This document shows positions 22,314 to 29,219 of a stretch of 50,028 nt of DNA, in pieces. The notes under the pieces were generated by a model that had not been told where the DNA came from, made no database searches, and was given only the letters and a program-made list of their open reading frames with translations. Origin of the DNA: a virus. The stretch is from the IMG/VR virus record IMGVR_UViG_3300042934_000156, positions 1 to 50,028 of that record; one strand, 5' to 3'. Made by a program: the position numbers and the translations under genes. Every line of letters begins with the position of its first letter. Within the stretch, counting starts at the first letter, position 1.

Positions 22314-22417
22314 CCCACCCACCTCACTATCTCTACTAATCCCTCATAAGCTAGATATAAGATTAAGTAGATGGATAGAGAGAAGGCGAATCCGTATACT
22401 GCGTTATTTTGGAGCAT
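22310..22417 (-). CDS. Membrane peptide, 35 aa
   Basis: ATG 22417 has GGAGAGG 6 nt upstream. MLQNNAVY is followed by one hydrophobic helix (GFAFSLSIYLILYLAY) and an amphipathic end. The frame is open further upstream inside the preceding gene but has no ribosome site there. Confidence 0.5.
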   Translation of the reverse strand: MLQNNAVYGFAFSLSIYLILYLAYEGLVEIVRWVG

Positions 22418-23081
22418 CGGTACCCTCTCCTTTATCCGTCCTATTGGTGTATTGCTGGAGGATGGTACGGGCTTGTTCTCCTTTGTCCTTGTCCATCCAT
22501 ACATTGCGATCCGGACCCCATGGTTCCCAATTCGATTTGTTTCCGTACCATTCCAGCACCTTATCCTTTGCGGATAGTTCAGTACGGAGGTATGCGGACG
22601 TTTTTATCTCGCTACCTAGTTGATCCTCTGTGCGCTGATACATGCCCTGGTATCGTTCCAGTTCTTCCCTTGTCTGTTGGAGTTGGATCGCATGTTCCTT
22701 GTCTCGCTGTATGACAAGACGCATTGTTTCTGCTTTATCTCTTTTCAACCGTTTGTTCTCTTCCAGTAGGGCGCGGAGCCATTTGGGAGCGTTGGCGATA
22801 AGCCATGCGTCTGCGTGTTGATGCCCGTTGTCCTGGTCGCTATCGATTTCAGCTATCCATTTTGCTGTATGAATTCCGTCTTGGAACTTGTAGCCTATGG
22901 CAATTTGAACGGGATCGAGATCTACTACCTCCCACTCTCCCGGCGTAACTGCTTCCAACGCCTTCTCTATCTCGGCAATATCTATCAACTGCTCTTTAGG
23001 TTGCGTCATGACGTTTATCAACTCCCTCATACCTGGTAACGATACTCTTGCTATTGCTCCTTTATGTTGGGTATCACTCAT
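22404..23081 (-). CDS. Ead/Ea22-like early protein
   Basis: The 225-residue protein has the pattern IEKALEAVTPGEWEVV ... DAWLIANAPKWLRALLEENK (about residues 39-108) typical of Ead/Ea22-like phage proteins, followed by a long coiled coil. GGGAGG lies 9 nt before ATG. These proteins are accessory early products without known activity. Confidence 0.65.
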   Translation of the reverse strand: MSDTQHKGAIARVSLPGMRELINVMTQPKEQLIDIAEIEKALEAVTPGEWEVVDLDPVQIAIGYKFQDGIHTAKWIAEIDSDQDNGHQHADAWLIANAPKWLRALLEENKRLKRDKAETMRLVIQRDKEHAIQLQQTREELERYQGMYQRTEDQLGSEIKTSAYLRTELSAKDKVLEWYGNKSNWEPWGPDRNVWMDKDKGEQARTILQQYTNRTDKGEGTDAPK

Positions 23082-23359
23082 CTGATGGGACCTCCCGCAG
23101 ACTTAAGCCGACTATAACCCTCGCTTGTCTGCTCCTTGAAATTGACTACTTCTTCCTTGAAGCAGCGTTTGATGAAATCCACGTGTCGATCGTTGCGCAC
23201 GTTCGGATGACGATTAAGCAGATATTCCGGTCCGACGTGGTTAATCGATGACGGAGGGCTGCTCCACCAAGAATCGGTATAGATTCCTCTTCCGTCCGTG
23301 AACCGGGTCATTACGCCGCCATCGCGATGTTTCCACATTTCGAATTTAAGTCTCCGCAT
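23078..23359 (-). CDS. Small early protein, 93 aa
   Basis: ATG 23359 follows GGAGGGG and begins MRRLKFEMWKHRDGGVMTRF. It has aromatic and Arg-rich segments but no motif that I recognise. The stop overlaps the next ATG. Confidence 0.5.
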   Translation of the reverse strand: MRRLKFEMWKHRDGGVMTRFTDGRGIYTDSWWSSPPSSINHVGPEYLLNRHPNVRNDRHVDFIKRCFKEEVVNFKEQTSEGYSRLKSAGGPIR

Positions 23360-23885
23360 TGTTATCCCCTCCATCTGTAATGCCTGGAATGGTGATGCCG
23401 AGGGCTATCAACGATCCTTTTAGCGCTCGCATACCGTAGAAGCCATCTTGCCGCTTCATTTCGTCCCACAACTCCCGTACCTTCTGTATCCCTGTATCCT
23501 CTGTATGGAAGGAGAGGGCTTGCTTGACGATGTGTTTAACCAGAGTCTTGTACGTGTCGCTATCGTTTAGTTCAAGACCTTCAATTCGTTCCAGAACATC
23601 CCGCTGTCTTGCTGCTTCTCCCTGATTGGAGAGTCCGAGAACAACATACCCTGACTTCTGGTTATAGGTTGTCATGTAAGAAATAGTTCGCTCTTCCTCG
23701 TCGCCCGTATACTTTTGCATCCCCATGTGCCATTCCTTGAGGATCAATACATCACCGACTTTGTAATCTCGATCATTTTCACGGATCTCGAACGGCTTCG
23801 CTCCCGACTTAACTGCTTGGAAGTATTCCGGCCAACATTTCAAATAATGGACTGTTGCTCCATCTATCAATCGTTTATCTGACAT
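23346..23885 (-). CDS. DUF3850 (ASCH/PUA-like) domain protein
   Basis: The N-terminal domain reads HYLKCWPEYFQAVKSGAKPF, EIRENDRDYKVGDVLILKEW and SGYVVLGLS, the DUF3850 signature, a PUA/ASCH-like fold thought to bind RNA. The C-terminal half (about 95-179) is helical and unassigned. A dispersed repeat (23912-23965) lies in the leader before its AAGGAG site. Confidence 0.8.
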   Translation of the reverse strand: MSDKRLIDGATVHYLKCWPEYFQAVKSGAKPFEIRENDRDYKVGDVLILKEWHMGMQKYTGDEEERTISYMTTYNQKSGYVVLGLSNQGEAARQRDVLERIEGLELNDSDTYKTLVKHIVKQALSFHTEDTGIQKVRELWDEMKRQDGFYGMRALKGSLIALGITIPGITDGGDNNAET

Positions 23886-23911
23886 CTTATTAGTCTCCTT
23901 AGGGGCTATTT

Positions 23912-23965
23912 ATCGGCCTACACTTTGTTAAGCGGATTCGGTCGGGACGAGGGCGCTATGCGCAA
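23912..23965 (-). repeat. Dispersed early-junction element, copy d
   Basis: Minus strand: TTTTGCGCATAGCGCCCTCG, then TCCCGACCGAATCCGC, then AACAAAGTGTAGGCCGAT. It fills most of the 84-bp gap between two genes, starting just after a TAA stop. The 3' half shares AACAAAGTGNAGGCCG with copy a. Confidence 0.75.
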
Positions 23966-23969
23966 AATC

Positions 23970-24464
23970 TTAGTTCGCTTTTTTAATGACCATTGATTCG
24001 CGCATTTCCTTGTCTTTAAGTAGGGTGAGGTAATATAAGCAACTTTCCTTTTGCCCCTCTGATAACTTTTTGCTAGGATTTCTCAGACCTACCGCAAATA
24101 CTATCGAACCGTGTGAAGGCCCCATTCCGTAACTGCAATCACATTCTTGATGGCTCCACCGATCATAGTTTTTCACTCCAAAATATTGTTGTGACAATTT
24201 CGGCGTATCCAAGGCGATGTCTTTAATTGCTTCATCAATGCATCGACCGTTATATTCCCCATACTCCAAACCGCGAATATAGACCAATGCCTCTGCTTGC
24301 CTGATCATCCCTAAGTCGATACCTTTCATTGCCATACCTTTCTTGCGACTCAATTCCGCTATCTCTTTTGTGTTTTGTTTCATGAAATCCTCATGCGCTT
24401 TAATGGCTTCTTTACGAGTTTCGTTAAGTTGAATCAATTCGTTTTCAATTTTTAGTAAATTCAT
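23970..24464 (-). CDS. Early protein with coiled coil, 164 aa
   Basis: ATG 24464 (MNLLKIENELIQLNET) follows GGGAG by 9 nt. An N-terminal coiled coil (1-50) is followed by a domain with HQECDCSYGMGPSHGSIVFA. Not recognised. A GCGC-rich sequence resembling a fragment of the dispersed element lies just upstream. Confidence 0.55.
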   Translation of the reverse strand: MNLLKIENELIQLNETRKEAIKAHEDFMKQNTKEIAELSRKKGMAMKGIDLGMIRQAEALVYIRGLEYGEYNGRCIDEAIKDIALDTPKLSQQYFGVKNYDRWSHQECDCSYGMGPSHGSIVFAVGLRNPSKKLSEGQKESCLYYLTLLKDKEMRESMVIKKAN

Positions 24465-24554
24465 TTTTAATCTCTCCCTATGCGCCCTCGCGCAATGATT
24501 TTTTAAATCGTACACCTTCACCAGTCGTATCCAGATAGATGTGACAAGCCTTAC

Positions 24555-25106
24555 TTAGTTAACATGCTTCCAAGTCGCGCCACGTTTAACGTTACAGACT
24601 GTGCTCTTGTGCAGATTTAACTCTGCGGCTATTTCAATATTTCTTTTGCCTTCTGCCACCATTAACTTGATATTTCTCACTGTGTTTTCGTTAATCTTGC
24701 TCCAACCATGACGTTCGCCTTGCAGCAACCTGTTTCTTTTTACTGCATCCAATACATTGTCGCGCTGTGTGCCTAGTTCTAAATGCTCCGGATTTATACA
24801 ATTTCTTACATCACATTTATGCCTAACAACAAGTCCATCTGGTATTTCACCAAAACATTCCTCGTATATCAGTCGGTGAGCGGCCGTTCTCCCCCCACGA
24901 CTTCCGATCATCACGTATCCAGATGAATACGGTGCGTGCGAAATGACAACAAAACAACCATTATCATCAACATTAAAATTAATTGGCCTAGTCGTAGTCT
25001 TCTTCGTGTAGTAGTTGCCGTTTCTACGAAATCTCATGTAGTGCTTCTCGCAAACGGTTTTTCTTTTATGAACCTGGCTATCGCAGTTAAATACGCTACA
25101 TTGCAC
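24555..25106 (-). CDS. HNH homing endonuclease with C-terminal HTH
   Basis: The 183-residue protein has an N-terminal Cys cluster, an HNH_3 core (HRLIYEECFGEIPDGLVVRH, CDVRNCINPEHLELGT, about residues 90-130) and a C-terminal helix-turn-helix (NIEIAAELNLHKSTVCNVKR) as in free-standing homing nucleases. I chose GTG 25106, which follows GAGGAG by 10 nt and overlaps the stop of the previous HNH gene. Confidence 0.85.
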   Translation of the reverse strand: MQCSVFNCDSQVHKRKTVCEKHYMRFRRNGNYYTKKTTTRPINFNVDDNGCFVVISHAPYSSGYVMIGSRGGRTAAHRLIYEECFGEIPDGLVVRHKCDVRNCINPEHLELGTQRDNVLDAVKRNRLLQGERHGWSKINENTVRNIKLMVAEGKRNIEIAAELNLHKSTVCNVKRGATWKHVN

Positions 25107-25434
25107 GACTAGACAACTCCTCGACTCTTTTTTTCTTGAACCTAATGCCATCCACCGTTCGATCCATCCAAATGTGACAAGTTACGCAAGAGTGGAGAAG
25201 GTCTTCTGCGGTAGTCCTATGTTTGATAGTCCCTCTAGTGGTTAAATGTGCTTGCTCAACGGCAGGGGAGCCGTGACACTTTACTCTGATCTCACAGATC
25301 CCCTGACTTCTCTCGCGGACTTGCTTGCGTACTTTCTGACTGATGCTTCCCATCTGCTTCTGTGTGGGTTTGTTAGAGCGCTTAAAAGCTGGCTTTTGCA
25401 CGGCTACGCCCGGGCTTTTGGTATAGTCGATCAT
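25096..25434 (-). CDS. HNH-type nuclease, 112 aa
   Basis: After a basic leader the product has CEIRVKCHGSPAVEQAHLTT and LLHSCVTCHIWMD, a compact Cys/His HNH (zinc-finger-nuclease) core. Its position next to the ERF annealing gene suggests a recombination role (compare lambda NinG-type proteins), but it could also be a homing enzyme. The start overlaps the ERF stop. Confidence 0.7.
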   Translation of the reverse strand: MIDYTKSPGVAVQKPAFKRSNKPTQKQMGSISQKVRKQVRERSQGICEIRVKCHGSPAVEQAHLTTRGTIKHRTTAEDLLHSCVTCHIWMDRTVDGIRFKKKRVEELSSRAM

Positions 25435-26180
25435 CAGAATGGGAGATCGTCGTCAGCGATCGTTGTGACTGGTTGTGGGGTATAGTCTTGCAAGGTATTT
25501 ATAAGCTTCTTGGCTTCTGCCATTGTGAGGTCTTTGGTGCTTGTCTTAGGTGCAATCATTTGGCGGTAATCGTCATCCGGAACCTTCTTCTGCGTCTTCA
25601 AGGAACCGATAAACTTAATCTGTCCCTCGCTTACCATGACCACGGCTCCCTGTTGGCTCTGGGAAGCGTTGTATTGACTAGATTGTGTATTTGTCTGGGA
25701 TGGTTGTTGTGTCGCCTTAGGAGGCGTTTGGGACTGTTGTGAATTGTGCTGCGGTTTATCTTGTTTAGCGTCCGGATCATCTTCATCCGTAGGAAGTCCC
25801 AAGCATTTCAAGAGGAAGTACCTTTCCGAATACGTTAAAGCAGAACCAAATGCCTTCGATATGTCGTCCTGTTGACCGTAATAAGCCCATGAGACAACCT
25901 CCCTTTCCGAAGGTTCATCCCCGTTAATCCATGTGTAGGACATTTCACCTTTGACCACAAAATCCAGAACGTCTTTACCTTTAGCTGTTTTATATGCATG
26001 CGTGTGATGCTCTCCGATCTTGGTTGAAGGGAATAAAAGTAAGTTCAATTCGTTCATCTTGTCTTTGATCTTTCCGAGTACTTGGTTACCAGTAACGTAG
26101 GTGTAACTGTAGCTGGCTCCGTCTTTCGTGAATCCTTCGGCGACCTTTCGAACCTCAACGATCTTCTGATATAGGTTCAT
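25434..26180 (-). CDS. erf: ERF-family single-strand annealing protein with SSB-like tail
   Basis: The N-terminal domain (MNLYQKIVEVRKVAEGFTKD, ASYSYTYVTGNQVLGKIKD, SWAYYGQQDDISKAFGSALT, YSERYFLLKCLGL, about residues 1-145) is a clear ERF domain, the P22 Erf family that anneals single-stranded DNA and can circularise phage genomes. A Gln/Ser/Thr-rich linker follows, then a small C-terminal domain. The last six residues are DDDLPF, identical in form to the acidic tip of Firmicute SSB that recruits repair proteins. ATG 26180 is chosen because GGAG lies just upstream. Confidence 0.9.
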   Translation of the reverse strand: MNLYQKIVEVRKVAEGFTKDGASYSYTYVTGNQVLGKIKDKMNELNLLLFPSTKIGEHHTHAYKTAKGKDVLDFVVKGEMSYTWINGDEPSEREVVSWAYYGQQDDISKAFGSALTYSERYFLLKCLGLPTDEDDPDAKQDKPQHNSQQSQTPPKATQQPSQTNTQSSQYNASQSQQGAVVMVSEGQIKFIGSLKTQKKVPDDDYRQMIAPKTSTKDLTMAEAKKLINTLQDYTPQPVTTIADDDLPF

Positions 26181-26418
26181 TTGACTCCAACTCCCTATAT
26201 GAAATTTCAACCTCTACAACTTCGAAATCCGATGAATCTAAATCGTATATTTCAGGTCTGTAATAGCTATTAAGTAAGAATTCCGGGATCTGTTCAGGTT
26301 GGTAGAATTGCCTAGCCTCGCTGATCAGGTGAGTAAGTGGAAAGTTCTTCGAATCCCATGAGAGATAGCGTCCGTTGTGGTGTTTCAGCACATGCCGGAC
26401 TTTCGATTCACTTACCAC
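26155..26418 (-). CDS. Early protein, 87 aa
   Basis: GTG 26418 opens MVSESKVRHVLKHHNGRYLS; the later VVEVEISYRELE segment is strand-like. It overlaps ERF by 26 nt and the upstream gene by 7 nt. No good ribosome site is visible, so translation is probably coupled. Not recognised. Confidence 0.5.
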   Translation of the reverse strand: MVSESKVRHVLKHHNGRYLSWDSKNFPLTHLISEARQFYQPEQIPEFLLNSYYRPEIYDLDSSDFEVVEVEISYRELESNEPISEDR

Positions 26419-26555
26419 GGCAAATCGTTTATACTGAAATTAGGTATCATATCGTTTCTTGGGGATCTGTTAGCGCAGATTCCTTTTTCATGTCCAAGTA
26501 CCTGATTGATGAGTTCCTTGTGCTCACGTAAGCTCATTCGTGGGTTATCAGGCAT
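26412..26555 (-). CDS. Small early protein, 47 aa
   Basis: The ATG overlaps the stop of the previous gene (ATGCCTGA). The product begins MPDNPRMSLREHKELINQVL and ends NFSINDLPW. Not recognised; supported by tight coupling on both sides. Confidence 0.5.
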   Translation of the reverse strand: MPDNPRMSLREHKELINQVLGHEKGICANRSPRNDMIPNFSINDLPW

Positions 26556-26946
26556 TATTGTTACTTGTTCCATCTGGTGTGCCTCCTTGGATTGCTTTAT
26601 CAGCTACTTGCCATAGTCCATGAGAAGTGCGATCGTCGTGTTTTTTACACGCTAGCGTATCTCTGACAATTACCAACGCCTCTATCAGTTGTTTATTCTG
26701 TTGTTGGAGTGCGGTTATCTCTGATAAGCACCACTCAAGATATTTAGGGGTATTTACAATCAAGTGAGCATCGTTTTCACGGTTCTCATTTTTGAAAGAT
26801 TCAGCAACACGCGCATCCGTAATCGCGATCCTTCTGTGTGTCCCACGCAACGGATGACCATCTTTCCATTCAATGAAAGTTCCATCTGTATCCCATTCGT
26901 GCTGTGTTGAAGCATTATCAAGTGCTTTGCGAATTTCCGTTAACAT
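26548..26946 (-). CDS. Early helical protein, 132 aa
   Basis: ATG 26946 (MLTEIRKALDNAS) has AAGGAG 9 nt upstream, and the previous gene stops just before that site. The middle (GHPLRGTHRRIAITDARVAE, NDAHLIVNTPKYLEWCLSEI) resembles Ead-type early proteins and is followed by a coil. Function unknown. Confidence 0.55.
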   Translation of the reverse strand: MLTEIRKALDNASTQHEWDTDGTFIEWKDGHPLRGTHRRIAITDARVAESFKNENRENDAHLIVNTPKYLEWCLSEITALQQQNKQLIEALVIVRDTLACKKHDDRTSHGLWQVADKAIQGGTPDGTSNNNA

Positions 26947-26959
26947 ATCTCTCATCTCC

Positions 26960-27199
26960 TTATTGATCTGATTGGGGTTGTGATTGTTCGGTCGGTTCGA
27001 TTTCTTGTTCAATTAATCCAAGAGAGTCCAACCTTTCCCCTTGGATGTTATGCCACATTGCTTTAACTGCATCGGCGGCCTGATCTTCGCAACTAGGGTC
27101 AACATCAACTTCCAAGTTTTCATCATCCGACCAATATGCTCGATTTACCTTAATTCCTACATCCTCGATCGCTTTAATGATTTCCCACATTTTTTGCAT
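26960..27199 (-). CDS. Early protein, 79 aa
   Basis: The product has MWEIIKAIEDVGIKVNRAYW, an acidic middle and a Gln/Ser/Pro tail. AAAGGAG lies upstream of the ATG. The tail (EIEPTEQSQPQ) resembles the peptide read from repeat copy b, so an old repeat fragment may be incorporated here. Not recognised. Confidence 0.5.
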   Translation of the reverse strand: MQKMWEIIKAIEDVGIKVNRAYWSDDENLEVDVDPSCEDQAADAVKAMWHNIQGERLDSLGLIEQEIEPTEQSQPQSDQ

Positions 27200-27226
27200 T
27201 CTTTATCTCTCCTTTGAATTAGATTT

Positions 27227-27270
27227 GCATCGTCTCGACCGAATACGCTAAGCTTGCGAGGCCGTAGAAG
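27227..27270 (+). repeat. Dispersed early-junction element, copy f (inverted)
   Basis: Plus strand: GCATCGTCTCGACCGAATAC, then AGCTTGCGAGGCCGTAG. This is the only copy in plus orientation. It lies between a 45-codon gene, whose last codons it overlaps, and the 79-residue gene. Confidence 0.65.
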
Positions 27271-27385
27271 CCCTCTCTTTTCTTACTAATAATTTGTATT
27301 TATTAACGTAGTAGACCATAGACTTCCGACTCTTCGACATTCGTCCAAATTCCCGGCATAATTCCTTATCCCATAAGCGGAGCAT
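27248..27385 (-). CDS. Small basic HTH-like protein, 45 aa
   Basis: ATG 27385, 7 nt after GGGAG and inside the end of the previous gene, encodes MLRLWDKELCREFGRMSKSR followed by SMVYYVNKYKLLVRKE. The length and helix-turn-helix-like rhythm suggest a small DNA-binding protein. Its last residues are read from the inverted dispersed repeat. Confidence 0.45.
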   Translation of the reverse strand: MLRLWDKELCREFGRMSKSRKSMVYYVNKYKLLVRKERASTASQA

Positions 27386-27623
27386 TTTTCTTCTCCCTCT
27401 CTATAATCTGTGATACTCGCTTAATCTCCTCGTTAATCGCGTCATACAGCATCCATCTGTCCCAAAGTGGGTTAGTCTCGATAAAGTCATCCAGATCCGG
27501 TACGGTTCCTTTTTCCTCTATCCAGTTGTCAGTGAATGAGCTGACGTATATCTTTACTTCTGCTACGACATCGTTAAAGTCATCTTCGTTAAATATCTTG
27601 CGGTTATTGGGATCGTATCTCAT
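27366..27623 (-). CDS. Early protein, 85 aa
   Basis: The product begins MRYDPNNRKIFNEDDFNDVV and contains TNPLWDRWMLYDAINEEIKR; it is acidic and helical. The ATG overlaps the preceding stop. Not recognised. Confidence 0.5.
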   Translation of the reverse strand: MRYDPNNRKIFNEDDFNDVVAEVKIYVSSFTDNWIEEKGTVPDLDDFIETNPLWDRWMLYDAINEEIKRVSQIIEREKKNAPLMG

Positions 27624-27847
27624 GAAGCCACCCTACCCATCAATCGAATCTGACGTTTCAAGTCCAAGTTCTCTGATTCGAGGATGATGTATTCCTGCTC
27701 GTGTTGAACGGCTTCGTCGTACTCTAGAAGGGCTTGGTCACCATGCTCGCCAATTACCTCAAGTAGTTCAGCAAAGGCGGTGTGTGGGTTATGCGGCTTC
27801 ATTTTCGTTCTTGCGATGGCTTCCATTACTTTTTGTAGGTTTTGCAT
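27620..27847 (-). CDS. Early protein, 75 aa
   Basis: The product begins MQNLQKVMEAIARTKMKPHN and continues as a Glu-rich helix. The start overlaps the stop of the gene before it and the stop overlaps the next start. Not recognised. Confidence 0.5.
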   Translation of the reverse strand: MQNLQKVMEAIARTKMKPHNPHTAFAELLEVIGEHGDQALLEYDEAVQHEQEYIILESENLDLKRQIRLMGRVAS

Positions 27848-28158
27848 TAGTCGTTCACTCCCTCAATTTTGTGACCGAGCATATTTACCGTCTCCCTTAT
27901 GACATGTGCGATTTCCGGGAATGCACTATTCTTGTAATAAAACTCCCTCACCTTTTCTTTCGGTGTCTGTTCAACCTCATATCCGATGTACAACGCCTCA
28001 ATGAGTAGGTCAGGATCCATTTTGTTGAGAACAGAACACTCAGAATAAAACGTGACATGTGGATCAAGTCGAGACCATACAAGGTTCGATTTAGAATCCA
28101 CGTTAAGTTGATATTCAATCGCTTTTGCTTGCTCCTTGGTAATCTTCACCTTTTCCAT
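27847..28158 (-). CDS. Early protein, 103 aa
   Basis: The product begins MEKVKITKEQAKAIEYQLN and contains IEALYIGYEVEQTPKEKVRE, a pattern common in small early proteins of Firmicute phages (DUF1642-like). GGGAGG, encoded within the micropeptide gene, precedes the ATG. Function unknown. Confidence 0.6.
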   Translation of the reverse strand: MEKVKITKEQAKAIEYQLNVDSKSNLVWSRLDPHVTFYSECSVLNKMDPDLLIEALYIGYEVEQTPKEKVREFYYKNSAFPEIAHVIRETVNMLGHKIEGVND

Positions 28159-28224
28159 TTATGCAGCACCTCCCGGTGGAAAGTAGAATGTTTGTTTGAT
28201 CGGACGTTTCTTAGGTTTCAACAT
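28159..28224 (-). CDS. Micropeptide, 21 aa, PPxGAA family
   Basis: ATG 28224 overlaps the stop of the preceding gene (ATGTTGA), and its TAA abuts the next ATG. The peptide starts MLKPKKRPIKQ and ends YFPPGGAA, sharing K-P-K-x-K-R-P and P-P-x-G-A-A with the peptide at 14543-14614. Function unknown. Confidence 0.45.
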   Translation of the reverse strand: MLKPKKRPIKQTFYFPPGGAA

Positions 28225-28493
28225 GCGATAACCTCCATCACTTCTAAGTATTTTTTCTCCGTGTAGTAATCTCCGTATTCGTCTACTACTGTGCATCCGA
28301 TCCACTTAGCTCCAGTACCGCGAACCATGCATACGATGTCGCAATAACGTTGACCAGTAACCGCAGACTCTATGCATTCATGCTCGCCTTTAATCAGGTA
28401 TTGTCCGCATGGGCATTGCTGTATGTCCGGATTGATGTAAGCGAACGGGAAATCGAGAGGTTTCTTTAAGATATCTTTCAGGGACTTTGCCAC
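28218..28493 (-). CDS. Cys-containing early protein, 91 aa
   Basis: GTG 28493 has GGAGG 9 nt upstream. The product has CPCGQYLIKGEHEC, YCDIVCMV and WIGCTVVDEYGDYYTE, so a metal site is likely. It overlaps the upstream gene by 104 nt in another frame. Not recognised. Confidence 0.55.
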   Translation of the reverse strand: MAKSLKDILKKPLDFPFAYINPDIQQCPCGQYLIKGEHECIESAVTGQRYCDIVCMVRGTGAKWIGCTVVDEYGDYYTEKKYLEVMEVIAC

Positions 28494-28659
28494 TTCTCCA
28501 TACCTCCAGTTCCATTAAGTCTTCTATGACATCCGGTATATCGCTGACTACTAGCTTTGTGATTTGCACAATCTGTAAGTCGCCTTCGATCTTTACTTCA
28601 CGTTCGAACGTTTTAAGGTTATGGATCCGGAATAGGTTGTGCGCGGTTTCTATCCTCAT
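28390..28659 (-). CDS. Early protein, 89 aa
   Basis: The product begins MRIETAHNLFRIHNLKTFER and contains IVQITKLVVSDIPDVIEDLM; the last third overlaps the next gene and may be only weakly constrained. The start overlaps the HTH gene stop. Not recognised. Confidence 0.5.
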   Translation of the reverse strand: MRIETAHNLFRIHNLKTFEREVKIEGDLQIVQITKLVVSDIPDVIEDLMELEVWRSGKVPERYLKETSRFPVRLHQSGHTAMPMRTIPD

Positions 28660-28862
28660 GCGCTGATACCTTCACGGTTCATGTACCAGGCGAAGAAGTT
28701 GTCTCGGTGGATGCGTATACCCTTCTGTCCGCGCCGTATAACGATTCCCGGCTGAGTCCCGGCTTCTTTAACCAACCTGTACACTACAGAGCGTGAATAC
28801 TGCGTAGCGTCCATTACGTCTTCTATCTTTAGGTAAAGTGGGAATGCTTCGAATTGGTTCAT
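28656..28862 (-). CDS. Excisionase-like HTH_17 protein, 68 aa
   Basis: KIEDVMDATQYSRSVVYRLV is a MerR/AlpA-type helix-turn-helix, followed by VIRRGQKGIRIHRDNFFAWY, the wing and C-terminal strand typical of HTH_17/excisionase-like proteins. It could act as Xis for the integrase at 31506 or as a transcription factor. GGAGG precedes the ATG. Confidence 0.75.
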   Translation of the reverse strand: MNQFEAFPLYLKIEDVMDATQYSRSVVYRLVKEAGTQPGIVIRRGQKGIRIHRDNFFAWYMNREGISA

Positions 28863-28874
28863 GGTGTGGCCTCC

Positions 28875-29219
28875 TTAATGTGATGTAGGAAAAGGAATAA
28901 CGTTTGATAAAACTTCCTCAGTGCTCCGCAACAAGAATATTTCGAACTCTCGTTCCAACCCTTTTTCGTAGATGAATTTATAAGCGCCTCGATAGGTAAC
29001 GTCCGTAATAATCAAGTCCTCCATGTTATCCTCTAATGCCGCTATTCTTTCGCTTTGCGCATCCATGGTCACCCTTGATCTCTTAGAAATTTCAAAAACT
29101 GCATTCCATGCTTCGTCTAAGTTTTCTTGCAATATTGAAGTAGAGTTGGCGCAAACCATTTCATGATGTTTTAAGATAATGTCCTGTAGTTCCTTGTCCG
29201 TTAACTTTGCGAAGTCCAT
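28875..29219 (-). CDS. Early protein, 114 aa
   Basis: The product begins MDFAKLTDKELQDIILKHHE, is helical, and ends in FLLRSTEEVLSNVIPFPTSH. The ATG overlaps the antirepressor stop (TAATG). Not recognised. Confidence 0.5.
   Translation of the reverse strand: MDFAKLTDKELQDIILKHHEMVCANSTSILQENLDEAWNAVFEISKRSRVTMDAQSERIAALEDNMEDLIITDVTYRGAYKFIYEKGLEREFEIFLLRSTEEVLSNVIPFPTSH

Noticed and set aside
13078-27270. Dispersed repeats as a CRISPR array
   Set aside because: Copies are kilobases apart, vary in length and orientation and overlap genes; no cas genes or regular spacers.
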